This document shows, piece after piece, positions 37,773-46,077 of a stretch of 64,000 nt of DNA. The DNA lies in NCBI RefSeq assembly GCF_003610255.1, contig NZ_RAPS01000001.1:3162001-3226000 (forward strand). The letters run 5' to 3'. Made by a program: the position numbers and the translations under genes. The notes below the pieces were generated by a model. The model ran no database searches. It had not been told where the DNA came from and was given only the letters and a program-made list of their open reading frames with translations. The stretch comes from Streptomyces sp. TLI_171. GTDB lineage: Bacteria; Actinomycetota; Actinomycetes; Streptomycetales; Streptomycetaceae. Positions within the stretch are counted from its first letter, which is position 1. Every line of letters begins with the position of its first letter.

Positions 37773-38795
37773 ATGGATCGCCTGCGTGATGTCCGGAGCC
37801 TGCCGAAGGCCCATCTGCACCTGCACTTCACCGGTTCGATGCGCCCCGCGACGCTGCTCGAACTCGCCGACAAGCACGGCATCCGGCTGCCCGAGGCGCT
37901 CAGCTCCGACCATCCGCCGAAGCTCCGGGCCACCGACGAGCGCGGCTGGTTCCGGTTCCAGCGGCTCTACGACACCGCCCGGTCCTGCCTGCGCGACGAG
38001 TCCGACATCCGCCGCCTGGTCCTGGAGACCGCCGAGGACGAGCGCGCCGACGGCTCCCGGTGGCTGGAGATCCAGGTCGACCCGACCTCGTACGCCCCGC
38101 TGCTCGGCGGGCTGACGCCCACCCTGGAGCTGATCCTGGACGCCGTCCGGGAGGCCTCCGAGGCCACCGGCGTGGGCATCCGGGTGCTGGTCGCCGCGAA
38201 CCGGATGAAGTCCCCCATGGACGCCCGGACGCTGGCCCGGCTGGCCGTCCGCTACACCGACCAGGGGGTGATCGGCTTCGGCCTGTCCAACGACGAACGC
38301 CGGGGCCTGGCACGGGACTTCGACCGCGCCTTCGCGATCGCCCGGCAGGGCGGGCTGCTCGCCGCCCCGCACGGCGGGGAACTCGCCGGGCCGGACTCGG
38401 TCCGGGACTGCCTGGACGACCTGGGCGCCGGCCGGATCGGCCACGGCGTGCGCGCGGCCGAGGACCCGCGGCTGCTGCAGCGCCTCGCCGACCGCCAGGT
38501 CACCTGCGAGGTCTGCCCCGCCTCCAACGTCGCCCTCGGCGTCTACGACAGCCCCGAGGAGGTCCCGCTGCGCACCCTCTTCGAGGCCGGCGTCCCACTG
38601 GCCCTCGGCGCCGACGACCCGCTGCTGTTCGGCTCCCGCCTCGCCGACCAGTACACCCTGGCCCGCGAGTCGCACGCCTTCACCGACCCCGAACTCGCCG
38701 AACTGGCCCGCCAGTCGATCCGCTCCTCGCGGGCCCCCGAGCACGTCGCCAAGGACCTGCTGGCCGAGATCGACGCCTGGCTGGTGGACGCCTAG
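37773..38795 (+). CDS. Adenosine deaminase family protein
   Basis: 340 residues. Metal-binding HLHLHF near residue 15, the PHGGE segment (HAGE equivalent), IGHGVRA and GADDPLLFG (Asp pair) match the adenosine/AMP deaminase superfamily. Canonical Add has HAGE and NTDDP, so the substrate may be adenosine or another aminopurine. Ends in a CTAG shared with the stop of the convergent gene. Confidence 0.88.
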   Translation: MDRLRDVRSLPKAHLHLHFTGSMRPATLLELADKHGIRLPEALSSDHPPKLRATDERGWFRFQRLYDTARSCLRDESDIRRLVLETAEDERADGSRWLEIQVDPTSYAPLLGGLTPTLELILDAVREASEATGVGIRVLVAANRMKSPMDARTLARLAVRYTDQGVIGFGLSNDERRGLARDFDRAFAIARQGGLLAAPHGGELAGPDSVRDCLDDLGAGRIGHGVRAAEDPRLLQRLADRQVTCEVCPASNVALGVYDSPEEVPLRTLFEAGVPLALGADDPLLFGSRLADQYTLARESHAFTDPELAELARQSIRSSRAPEHVAKDLLAEIDAWLVDA

Positions 38796-39166
38796 GCCCG
38801 GCGGGCCAGCGCGGAGACCGCGGCGGCGAGGACCGCACTGGTGGTCATGGCGCCGACGGCGACCATGGCCACGCCGATCACGTACAGGCCGTCGCCGCCG
38901 GACCAGTCGAGCCAGGCAGCGCCCGCCAGGCCCGCGGTGGTACCGGCCACCGCGTCCCGGACCGGACCGCGGGACGCCGACCAGCAGACCGCCGCGGCCG
39001 CCGTCAGCACCAGGCCGAGCACCTGCCACGCCTGGTACGGCCCGGACTCCGACCCGTCGGGGAGCACGTCCTTGTGCTGGTCCCAGCCCAGCCAGCATGC
39101 CCAGGCCAGGGCGGAGACCAGCAGGGGGACGAACAGGGGCGCGCGCTCGGCGAAGGTCCTTCTCAT
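38792..39166 (-). CDS. Small membrane protein of unknown function
   Basis: 124 residues from the ATG giving MRRTFAERAPLFVPLL. Four hydrophobic helices, including YQAWQVLGLVLTAAAAVCW and GLYVIGVAMVAVGAMTTSAVL. No family recognised. It meets the adenosine deaminase gene tail to tail, overlapping by 4 bases. Confidence 0.7.
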   Translation of the reverse strand: MRRTFAERAPLFVPLLVSALAWACWLGWDQHKDVLPDGSESGPYQAWQVLGLVLTAAAAVCWSASRGPVRDAVAGTTAGLAGAAWLDWSGGDGLYVIGVAMVAVGAMTTSAVLAAAVSALARRA

Positions 39167-39251
39167 GGGCAGAGCTTCGCGCGCCCGGGCCACGGGTGGG
39201 CAGGGTGCGGATACTCAGCCTGTGCCTGAGTACCCCGCGACGGCGGACGGC

Positions 39252-40292
39252 TCAGAGCCGGACGCCGACCATCACCGGCTCGTTGACCAGTTCCACGCCG
39301 AACGCCGCGCGGACGCCGTCGCGGACCTCGCGGGCGAGGGCGAGCAGGTCCTCGGTGGTCGCCGAGCCGCGGTTGGTGAGGGCGAGGGTGTGCTTGGTGG
39401 AGAGGGTGGCGGGGCCGGAGCCGTGGCCCTTGCGGAAGCCCGCGTGGTCGATCAGCCAGGCGGCGGAGGTCTTGGTGCGGCCCTCGCCCGCCGGGTAGCT
39501 CGGGGCCGTCAGCTCGCCCAACCGCGCGGTGAAGGCGGCGAACTGGGCGTCCGTCAGGATCGGGTTGGTGAAGAAGGAGCCGGCCGACCAGGTGTCGTGG
39601 TCGGCCGCGTCGAGCACCATGCCCTTGCCGGCCCGCAGCCGCAGCACCTCGGCGTGGGCGTCCCCGAGCTTGACCCGCTGCCCTGGCTCGACACCCAGCG
39701 AGCGGGCCACCTCGGCGTACCTGACCGGCGAGGACAGACCGCCCTCGTCCGCCAGCGCGAACCGCACCCGCAGCACCACGTACCGCTCGGGGTCGGCCTT
39801 GAACAGGCTGTGCCGGTAGGAGAAGGCGCAGTCGGCGCCGGCCAGCGTCACCGTCTCGCCGAGCAGCCGGTCGTAGGCCACCACCTCGGTGATGGTCTCG
39901 GCGACCTCCTGGCCGTACGCCCCGACGTTCTGCACCGGCGTCGCGCCGGCCGAGCCGGGGATGCCGGCCAGGAACTCGATGCCGGCCAGGCCGGCCTCGA
40001 CGGTGCGGGCGACCGCGTCGGACCAGACCTCGCCGGCTGCCAGTTCCAGCGACGTCCCGTCGAGGGCGAAGCCGGTGGTGGCGATCCGCAGCACGGTGCC
40101 GGGGAAGCCGGCGTCGCCGATCACCAGGTTGGAGCCGCCGCCGAGCACCAGCAGCGGCTCGCCCGCCCGGTCGGCCTCGCGGACCGCGGCCACCACCTCG
40201 GCGTCGGTCTCCGCCGTCACCAGCCGCCGGGCGGGGCCGCCGAGGCGCAGGGTCGTCAACGGGGCCAGCGGCGCATCCATCTCCACAATCAC
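39252..40292 (-). CDS. murB: UDP-N-acetylenolpyruvoylglucosamine reductase
   Basis: 346 residues from a GTG (VIVEMDAPLAPLTTLRLGGP), which aligns in length with streptomycete MurB. It reduces UDP-GlcNAc-enolpyruvate to UDP-MurNAc with NADPH and FAD in peptidoglycan synthesis. FAD-binding GGGSNLVIGD, GIPGSAGATPVQNVGAYG and the catalytic Ser in WSAGSFFTNP are present. In actinobacteria it commonly neighbours hadAB and rpmG; here a TetR-MFS cassette lies between. Confidence 0.96.
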   Translation of the reverse strand: MIVEMDAPLAPLTTLRLGGPARRLVTAETDAEVVAAVREADRAGEPLLVLGGGSNLVIGDAGFPGTVLRIATTGFALDGTSLELAAGEVWSDAVARTVEAGLAGIEFLAGIPGSAGATPVQNVGAYGQEVAETITEVVAYDRLLGETVTLAGADCAFSYRHSLFKADPERYVVLRVRFALADEGGLSSPVRYAEVARSLGVEPGQRVKLGDAHAEVLRLRAGKGMVLDAADHDTWSAGSFFTNPILTDAQFAAFTARLGELTAPSYPAGEGRTKTSAAWLIDHAGFRKGHGSGPATLSTKHTLALTNRGSATTEDLLALAREVRDGVRAAFGVELVNEPVMVGVRL

Positions 40293-40339
40293 GGCCCCAG
40301 CGTAAGCGACGCCGGGGCCGTGGCTGCGGTCCGCGCACC

Positions 40340-40741
40340 CTAGGCGGCCCGGCCGGCTTCGAGTTGCCGGTCGGCTTCGGGCCACTGCGGGGCGGCCGGG
40401 TCGGGGGCGTCCCAGGTGGCGAAGGCGGAGTGGGCCATGACGGGGCGGAGCGAGGTCATGGCGCGGCGGTGGGGGTCGGAGCGGACGAAGGCGGTGAGCG
40501 CCTCGCGGTCGGTCCAGCTGGAGAGCACCCAGAAGGTGCGCCGCAGCGGGGCGGCCCGGAGCGAGACGCCGAGGGCGCCGGGGGCCTGCTGGGCGTGGCG
40601 GCGGACCGCGAGGGACCGGAGCAGGAAGCCGGGGACGTGCCGCAGGCCGCGGACCTGGAGTTCGGCGGCCATCACCACGGGCCGGGCGGGCGGCTGCCGG
40701 GCGGCGGGGCCGGTGCTCCACGGGATCGTCATGGACAGCAC
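40340..40741 (-). CDS. DUF3291/antibiotic monooxygenase-like protein
   Basis: 133 residues from a GTG 8 nt after AGGAG; the ATG three codons in is an alternative. The pattern TFWVLSSWTDREALTAFVRSDPHRRAM is that of ferredoxin-like ABM/DUF3291 proteins, small heme- or polyketide-acting enzymes. Lies 44 nt after the MFS gene in the same direction and is probably under the same TetR control. Confidence 0.7.
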   Translation of the reverse strand: MLSMTIPWSTGPAARQPPARPVVMAAELQVRGLRHVPGFLLRSLAVRRHAQQAPGALGVSLRAAPLRRTFWVLSSWTDREALTAFVRSDPHRRAMTSLRPVMAHSAFATWDAPDPAAPQWPEADRQLEAGRAA

Positions 40742-40785
40742 GGAAGGTGCTCCTCTCGGTGGTGGGGCGGTGGGGTGACGGCGGG

Positions 40786-42207
40786 TCAGGAGCGGCCGGC
40801 GGCGACGGCCACCGGCGCCTTCTCGGTGGGGACGGCCGCCCGCATGCCGTGCCGGCGCGGCACCAGGGCGGCGGCGAGGGACCCGACGGCGACCACGGCG
40901 GCGCCGACGATCAGCGCGGGGACGAGTCCGTCGGTGAAGGCGGCGGCGTCGCCGTAGCCGCCCTGGGCGGAGAAGACGGCGGACAGCACGGCCACGCCGA
41001 GGGCGCCGCCGACCTCGCGCATGGCGTTGTTGGCGCCGGAGGCGATGCCCTGTTCGCCGGGGCGGACGCTGGCCATCACCAGGTTGGCGGTGGGGGCGAA
41101 GTAGAGGGACATCCCGATGCCGCAGACCACCAGGATCGGGATCTGCTGCCCGTACCCGGCGGAGTGGTCGGCGAGCAGGGCGAACCCGGCCAGGCCGAGG
41201 GCCTGCAGGGCGAGTCCGGTGACCACGATGGGGCGGCCGCCGATCCGGTCGGTGAGGAGTCCGGCGAGCGGGGCGACCAGCAGCGGCATCGCGGTCCAGG
41301 GGAGCATCCGGACGCCGGCCTGTTCGGGGGTGTAGCCGCCGATGCCCTGGAGGTACTGGCTGATCAGGAAGATCGAGCCGAACATGCCGAGGTACATCAG
41401 CAGGCTGGCGGCGTTGACGGCGCTGAACGCCCGGTTGCGGAACATCCGCATCGGCAGCATCGGGCGCTTCGCCCAGCGGATCTCGTGGACGACGAAGGCG
41501 AGCAGCAGCAGGACGCCGGCGATCAGCGAGCCGAGCACCATCGGGTCGGTCCAGCCGTCGGGGTTGCCGCGGACCAGGCCGAGCACGATGCCGAACAGTC
41601 CGGCGCTGACCAGCGCGGTGCCGGGGACGTCCAGCCGGGGGTTCTCGCCGCGGCTCTCGGCGAGGCCGCGCCGGGCGAGTGGCAGCAGGGCGAGGCCGAC
41701 CGGGACGTTGACCCAGAAGATCCACTGCCAGGAGAAGCGCTCGGTGAGGGTGCCGCCGATCAGTGGGCCGGTGGCGACGGCGAGGCCGCCGACGCCGGAC
41801 CAGATGCCGAAGGCCATGCCGCGCTTGGCGACCGGCACCGCGACGGTGAGCAGGGTCAGGGTGAGCGGCATCATCACCGCCGCGCCGGCGCCCTGGACGG
41901 CGCGGGCGGCGATCAGCGACCCGATGTTCGGGGCGAGCGCGGCGGCGGCCGAGCCGAGCGTGAAGACGGAGAGCCCTGCGAGGAACATCCGGCGGCGGCC
42001 GAACCGGTCGCCGAGGGCCGCGCCGAGCAGCAGCAGGACCGCGAAGGTCAGGGTGTACGCGCTGACCGTCCACTCCAGGTCGGCGAGCGCGCCGCCCAGG
42101 TCGGTACGGATCGCGGGCAGTGCGGTGGTGACCACCAGGTTGTCGAGGCCGGCCATGAAGCTGGCCACGCTGACGACCACCAGGGTCCAGACGGCTTGCC
42201 TGTTCAC
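40786..42207 (-). CDS. MFS drug/metabolite exporter, DHA2 type
   Basis: 473 residues with about 14 membrane helices. Conserved motif A GDRFGRRRMFL follows helix 2, and motif C-like GVGGLAVATGPLIGG lies in helix 5; the first-helix motif LDNLVVTTALPAI is typical of DHA2 (EmrB/QacA) antiporters. Proton-driven efflux is inferred. It has its own operator copy upstream at 42236-42256. Confidence 0.94.
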   Translation of the reverse strand: MNRQAVWTLVVVSVASFMAGLDNLVVTTALPAIRTDLGGALADLEWTVSAYTLTFAVLLLLGAALGDRFGRRRMFLAGLSVFTLGSAAAALAPNIGSLIAARAVQGAGAAVMMPLTLTLLTVAVPVAKRGMAFGIWSGVGGLAVATGPLIGGTLTERFSWQWIFWVNVPVGLALLPLARRGLAESRGENPRLDVPGTALVSAGLFGIVLGLVRGNPDGWTDPMVLGSLIAGVLLLLAFVVHEIRWAKRPMLPMRMFRNRAFSAVNAASLLMYLGMFGSIFLISQYLQGIGGYTPEQAGVRMLPWTAMPLLVAPLAGLLTDRIGGRPIVVTGLALQALGLAGFALLADHSAGYGQQIPILVVCGIGMSLYFAPTANLVMASVRPGEQGIASGANNAMREVGGALGVAVLSAVFSAQGGYGDAAAFTDGLVPALIVGAAVVAVGSLAAALVPRRHGMRAAVPTEKAPVAVAAGRS

Positions 42208-42235
42208 GATGCTTCCCCCAGTCGTATGAAAGGTT

Positions 42236-42256
42236 GTGATTGATCAATAACTTTTG
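42236..42256. promoter_or_regulatory. TetR operator upstream of the MFS gene
   Basis: GTGATTGATCAATAACTTT, nearly identical to the sequence upstream of tetR. Inverted repeat around TTGATCAA. Located 29 nt before the MFS start. Confidence 0.75.
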
Positions 42257-42263
42257 TGGGCCG

Positions 42264-42298
42264 AAAAAAGGCGCGCCGCCACCCTCGGCGGAGCGCCT
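42264..42298 (-). terminator. Intrinsic terminator of tetR
   Basis: Minus strand hairpin AGGCGCTCCGCC/GGCGGCGCGCCT (one mismatch) followed by T6, directly abutting the tetR stop. It separates tetR from the MFS gene. Confidence 0.85.
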
Positions 42299-42873
42299 CA
42301 GCTCTCCCCGGCCTGCTTCTTCTCCAGTTCGGCGAACCCGGACCAGATCTGATGCTCCATCGGATACCCCAGGGCCACCAGGGTGTTGATCAGCATGCCG
42401 TGCGCCATGAACTCGGTGGCCATGGCCCGCTCGCCGCCGATCCGCTCCCGGATCCGCTCGAACAGCCGCAGCCAGCCCTCCCGGGCCATCTCACCGATCT
42501 CGCCCTCGCCGGCGGACTCCGCGGCGAACACCGAGACGTAGATCTGCATCTGCATCATCACCTGCTCGCGGTCGGCGACCAGGTTCAGGTACGCCTCCCC
42601 CATCGCCTGCCGGGCCCGCTCGCCCGTCATGCCCTCCGAGGCCCGGTCGAAGACCCGCCAGGTCTCCTCCATGCAGTGCTCCGCCGCCGCCTGGAAGATC
42701 GCCTGCTTGTTGGGGAAGAGCCGGAACAAGTACGGCTGCGAGACTCCCACCCGGCGGGCGATCGCCTCGGTGGACGTCCCCCGGTAGCCACCCCGGGCGA
42801 ACTCCACCATGGCCGCCCGAACGACGCTCTCGCGCCGCTCCTCGGCGGACATCCGCATGCTGTTCCTGGCCAT
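42298..42873 (-). CDS. TetR-family repressor
   Basis: 191 residues. N-terminal helix-turn-helix GYRGTSTEAIARRVGVSQPYLFRLF at about residues 30-54 in parts; the C-terminal ligand domain is helical with several Met residues. Matching operators before this gene and before the MFS gene indicate autoregulation and control of the exporter by a ligand. Confidence 0.94.
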   Translation of the reverse strand: MARNSMRMSAEERRESVVRAAMVEFARGGYRGTSTEAIARRVGVSQPYLFRLFPNKQAIFQAAAEHCMEETWRVFDRASEGMTGERARQAMGEAYLNLVADREQVMMQMQIYVSVFAAESAGEGEIGEMAREGWLRLFERIRERIGGERAMATEFMAHGMLINTLVALGYPMEHQIWSGFAELEKKQAGES

Positions 42874-42885
42874 GACTTCAGGTTA

Positions 42886-42904
42886 GTGATTGGCCAATAA
42901 CTTT
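42886..42904. promoter_or_regulatory. TetR operator upstream of tetR
   Basis: GTGATTGGCCAATAACTTT, 13 nt before the tetR start. Core TTGGCCAA is a perfect palindrome. Matches the site at 42236-42256 at all but two positions. Confidence 0.75.
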
Positions 42905-42924
42905 GCAAGGGGGAACTGCGGGCG

Positions 42925-42948
42925 AGGCCCCGGGCTCCCCCGGGGCCT
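42925..42948 (-). terminator. Terminator of hadB
   Basis: 10-bp perfect stem AGGCCCCGGG/CCCGGGGCCT with a 4-nt loop, about 8 nt past the hadB stop. Confidence 0.8.
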
Positions 42949-42955
42949 TCGGTCC

Positions 42956-43384
42956 TCAGCCCAGCCGGACCACCGCGCGCGCCATGCCGAGCACCTTCTG
43001 GCCCTCGCTGGTCGCGGTGAGGTCCACCCGGACCCGGTTGTCGTCCAGCAGCGCGGCGACCTTCGCGGTGACCTCGATGGTCGCGCCGACACCGTCGTTG
43101 GGAACGATCACCGGCTTGGTGAAGCGGACGCCGTACTCGACCACCGCGGCCGGGTCGCCGACCCAGTCGGTGACCACCCGGGCGGCCTCGGCCATGGTGA
43201 ACATGCCGTGCGCGATCACGTCCGGGAGGCCGACCTCCAGGGCGAACTTCTCGTTCCAGTGGATCGGGTTGAAGTCGCCCGAGGCACCGGCGTACTGCAC
43301 CAGGGTCGCCCGGGTCACCGGGAACGACCGGGCCGGCAGCTCGGTGCCGACCTGGACCTCGTCAAAGCGGACCGCCACGGTCAC
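42956..43384 (-). CDS. MaoC-type (3R)-hydroxyacyl-ACP dehydratase subunit HadB-like
   Basis: 142 residues. Hot-dog fold with hydratase motif FNPIHWNEKFA ... LPDVIAHGM carrying the catalytic Asp/His pair. In mycobacteria HadAB dehydrates beta-hydroxyacyl-ACP in FAS-II; in streptomycetes the role is less defined. The ATG overlaps the hadA stop by 4 bases, indicating a heterodimer. Confidence 0.88.
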   Translation of the reverse strand: MTVAVRFDEVQVGTELPARSFPVTRATLVQYAGASGDFNPIHWNEKFALEVGLPDVIAHGMFTMAEAARVVTDWVGDPAAVVEYGVRFTKPVIVPNDGVGATIEVTAKVAALLDDNRVRVDLTATSEGQKVLGMARAVVRLG

Positions 43385-43842
43385 TCCTCCCCGGCTTCGT
43401 CGGCGGCACGGGCCACCAGCGTCATGATCGACGTCACCACGTGCTCGCCGCTCGCGTCGTGCACCTCGCCACGGACCGTCAGCACGTCATTGCCCGCCAG
43501 CGACTTGATCGCGTCGATCGAGACCGTGACGGACAGCCGGTCGCCGGCCTGCACCGGGCGGGAGTACGCGAACTTCTGGTCGCCGTGCACCACCCGGCTG
43601 TAGTCCAGGCCGAGATCGGAGTCGTTGACGACCTGCGCGGCGGCCCGGAAGGTCAGCATGAACGGGAAGGTCGGCGGAGCGATGACGTCCGGGTGGCCGA
43701 AGGACTTGGCCGCCTCGGCGTCGGTGTACGCCGGGTTCGGGTCGCCGATCGCGGCGGCGAACTCGCGGATCTTCTCGCGTCCGACCTCGTACGGCTCGGT
43801 GGGCGGGTAGGTCCGCCCGATGAACGAGGGGTCGAGCGGCAT
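43381..43842 (-). CDS. MaoC-type dehydratase partner subunit HadA-like
   Basis: 153 residues. Begins MPLDPSFIGRTYPPTEPYEVG, the N-terminus of HadA-type FAS1-N/MaoC proteins, followed by GDPNPAYTDAEAAKSFGHPD. It lacks the full catalytic His motif of HadB and probably provides the substrate channel. Lies between rpmG and hadB, the usual order. Confidence 0.88.
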   Translation of the reverse strand: MPLDPSFIGRTYPPTEPYEVGREKIREFAAAIGDPNPAYTDAEAAKSFGHPDVIAPPTFPFMLTFRAAAQVVNDSDLGLDYSRVVHGDQKFAYSRPVQAGDRLSVTVSIDAIKSLAGNDVLTVRGEVHDASGEHVVTSIMTLVARAADEAGEE

Positions 43843-43886
43843 GGAGCAACTCCTCTGATGGTGCGTCCGGTCCGTGCTGCAGAAAT

Positions 43887-43927
43887 GACTCCAGGCCGCT
43901 CCCCGTAGTGGGGTGCGGCCTGGAGTC
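43887..43927 (-). terminator. Terminator of rpmG
   Basis: 13-bp perfect stem GACTCCAGGCCGC and complement, extended by CCCC/GGGG, 10 nt past the rpmG stop. Confidence 0.88.
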
Positions 43928-43936
43928 GAGGCAAAG

Positions 43937-44101
43937 TCAGCGGGTTTCGCGGTGCGCCGTGTGAGAGTTGCAACGCGGGCAGTGCTTCTTCATCTCAAGA
44001 CGGTCCGGGTCGTTACGCCGGTTCTTCTTGGTGATGTAGTTCCGCTCCTTGCACTCCACGCAGGCCAGCGTGATCTTCGGGCGGACGTCAGTGGCAGCCA
44101 C
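43937..44101 (-). CDS. rpmG: 50S ribosomal protein L33, zinc-ribbon form
   Basis: 54 residues from a GTG ([16 protein letters not shown]), AGGAAGG upstream. CxxC ... CPRC gives four zinc-binding cysteines, so this is the zinc-containing type; a zinc-free paralogue may exist elsewhere as in other streptomycetes. Follows tRNA-Thr and tRNA-Met on the same strand. Confidence 0.96.
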   Translation of the reverse strand: MAATDVRPKITLACVECKERNYITKKNRRNDPDRLEMKKHCPRCNSHTAHRETR

Positions 44102-44184
44102 GGGAGTGCCTTCCTGGGACAACGAATAAGAACACAGACAAGAGTAGCCGATCGGGAGAAGTCCCCCCGATCGACTACGCGGAG

Positions 44185-44257
44185 TAGCGGTGACCGGACT
44201 TGAACCGGTGACACAGCGATTATGAGCCGCTTGCTCTACCAACTGAGCTACACCGCT
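44185..44257 (-). tRNA. tRNA-Met (anticodon CAT)
   Basis: 73 nt. Acceptor AGCGGTG/CACCGCT, D-arm TAGCTCAGTTGGTAGAGC, anticodon loop CTCATAA, T-arm CCGGTTCAAGTCCGG. The full acceptor pairing (A1-U72) suggests either elongator or Ile-modified; the gene position next to tRNA-Thr favours elongator Met. Confidence 0.93.
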
Positions 44258-44299
44258 TTGATGATCGGACCCTCACCGAGGTGAGGAGCTTTTCACCAG

Positions 44300-44372
44300 A
44301 GCCCCCATGCGGAATCGAACCGCAGACCTTCTCCTTACCATGGAGACGCTCTACCGACTGAGCTATAGGGGC
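44300..44372 (-). tRNA. tRNA-Thr (anticodon GGT)
   Basis: 73 nt. Acceptor GCCCCTA/TGGGGGC (one G-U), D-arm TAGCTCAGTCGGTAGAGC, anticodon loop ATGGTAA, T-arm GCGGTTCGATTCCGC. Confidence 0.95.
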
Positions 44373-44681
44373 GAACGAGGAAGAGATTACACGGTTCCGG
44401 GCCAGAGGTGAAATCCGTATCCGCGGCGGATCTCCGCAGGTCGGCGGGCCCGCACTGACGGGTCGTCACCCGACACCCGTTCGACTCGGCCGGCAACCGG
44501 AGCGCGGCCGCGCCGTCCGCCGGAACGCGCCGACACGTCTGACGGCCCGCATCCGACCGTCCCGGCCGGGCGCGGCCTAGGCTCGACCGTCAGTGATCTC
44601 TCGCGGGTGCGCCGCAGGCCGGCCGCTTCGAACCGACCGCGGGGCCGCCGGGCGGTCGACGGGACTGGAGGAACGGGGCCG
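44373..44681. other. Divergent intergenic region
   Basis: About 309 bp between tRNA-Thr and the amidohydrolase. It should hold promoters for both directions; a -10-like TAGGCT lies at 44578-44583 on the plus strand but without a convincing -35. No gene seen. Confidence 0.35.
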
Positions 44682-45935
44682 ATGAGCGAAAGCAGCGAAG
44701 GCGCCCAACCGCCGCCGGCCGTCAACCCGCTCGGGCACGGGCCCGTCCTGCTGCTCACCGGAGCCCGCCTGGTGGACGGCCGGGTGGTGGACGTCCGGAT
44801 CAGCGGGGACCGGATCCAGGCCGTCGGCACGGTCGGCAGCCTCGGACCGATGCCCGCCCTGCCCGGACAGCCCTCCGTCACCACCGGCGCGCGCATCGAC
44901 CTCTCCGGCTACCTGCTGCTGCCCGCCCCCGCCGAGCCGCACGGGCACTACGACAGCGCGTTCTGCGCGGCACCCGGCGCCGACCGCGCGGACGGGCCGG
45001 CCGACCTCGTCCGCCGGGTCACCGAAGCGGCGCTCACCTCCCTCGGGTACGGGGCCACCGCCCAGCGCACCCACGTCCGGATCGGCGACGCGCACGGCCT
45101 CGGCCGACTGGAGGCCGTCCTCATGGCGCGTCAGGCCCTGCGCGGACTGGCCGAGGTGCAGGCCGTCGCGATGCCCCGGCTGCTCACCGGGCTGGCCGGG
45201 GCGGACGGGCGGGCGCAGCTGCGCGAGGCGCTCAAGCTCGGCGCGGACGCGGCGGGCGGGTGCCCCGACCTCGACCCCGACCCGGTCGGCTACATCCAGG
45301 TGCTGCTGGCCGCCGCGGCCGACGCCGACTGTCCGATCGACCTGCACACCAACGCCGCCGACCAGGCCCAGCTGGCCCGGCTGGTCGGGGCGCTGGCCCC
45401 GCACCGGCCGCGGGTCCTGCTCGGGCCGTGCACCGCGCTGCCGGCCGGCGGCTCCACGGTGCTGGCCACCGCCGGCATGCGGGTGGTCTGCCTCCCCCAG
45501 AACGGCGCCTGCACCGGCCTCGAAGACCCCCCGGCGGGCCTGCGCCCCTCCCTGGTGCGCGAGTTGGCGCACGCCCGGGTCGCCCTGACGGCGGGCGGCG
45601 GCGGCCTGCGCGACGCCTCCAACCCGGTCGGCCGGGCCGACCCGCTGGACACCGCCCGGCTGCTCGCCGCCGGCGGCGGGCTCTCCCCCGAGTCCGCCTA
45701 CGACGCCGTCTCCACCCAGGCCCGGGCCGCCCTCGGCCTCCCCGCCGTCCGGGTCGACGCCGGCTTCCCGGCCGAACTCCTCGCCGTCCGCGGCGACACC
45801 CTCGACGGCGCCCTCGCCGGCGGCCACTCCCGCCTGGTCGTCCACTGCGGCCGCGTGGTCTCCCGCACCAGCGCCGTCCGCGAGTTCGCCGACACCGTCA
45901 CCCTGGCCCTCCCCCGCCAGCACACCCAGGGCTGA
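44682..45935 (+). CDS. Amidohydrolase superfamily protein, cytosine deaminase-like
   Basis: 417 residues from an ATG with GGAGG upstream. Order of segments resembles cytosine deaminase: a composite N-terminal beta domain (LLLTGARLVDGRVVDVRISGDRI), PAPAEPHGHYDSAF in place of the usual HxH site, DLHTNAAD in the middle, and a C-terminal VHCGRVV return to the beta domain. The first metal motif reads PHGHY and the usual DE/DD aspartate is not evident, so activity may be altered. Confidence 0.75.
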   Translation: MSESSEGAQPPPAVNPLGHGPVLLLTGARLVDGRVVDVRISGDRIQAVGTVGSLGPMPALPGQPSVTTGARIDLSGYLLLPAPAEPHGHYDSAFCAAPGADRADGPADLVRRVTEAALTSLGYGATAQRTHVRIGDAHGLGRLEAVLMARQALRGLAEVQAVAMPRLLTGLAGADGRAQLREALKLGADAAGGCPDLDPDPVGYIQVLLAAAADADCPIDLHTNAADQAQLARLVGALAPHRPRVLLGPCTALPAGGSTVLATAGMRVVCLPQNGACTGLEDPPAGLRPSLVRELAHARVALTAGGGGLRDASNPVGRADPLDTARLLAAGGGLSPESAYDAVSTQARAALGLPAVRVDAGFPAELLAVRGDTLDGALAGGHSRLVVHCGRVVSRTSAVREFADTVTLALPRQHTQG

Positions 45936-45976
45936 GCACGTCGGCGGTCGGCCCCGGCCGGGCGGGCAGGTGCAAC

Positions 45977-46019
45977 GAAGAAGCCCCCGGCTGCGTTTCC
46001 GCAGTCCGGGGGCTTCTTC
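45977..46019. terminator. Bidirectional terminator
   Basis: 14-bp outer stem GAAGAAGCCCCCGG and complement with inner CTGCG/CGCAG, followed by TTCGTTAT on the plus strand. Serves the amidohydrolase gene and originally the tRNA-Tyr gene. Confidence 0.85.
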
Positions 46020-46028
46020 GTTATCCGG

Positions 46029-46077
46029 TGGCTGGTGCAGGGTTCGAACCTGCGTAGCTTGCGCGACAGATTTACAG
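46029..46077 (-). other. Attachment site: displaced 3' half of tRNA-Tyr(GTA)
   Basis: On the minus strand it reads as a type II tRNA from the anticodon loop CTGTAAA through a long variable arm, T-arm GCAGGTTCGAACCCTGC and acceptor ACCAGCC plus discriminator A. Immediately before the loop (46078 upward) the sequence cannot pair with the anticodon 3' stem (TCTGT), and no 5' half follows. This is the pattern left when an element integrates at a tRNA 3' end (compare SLP1 in tRNA-Tyr). The complete gene is expected at the far end, past 64000. Confidence 0.85.
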
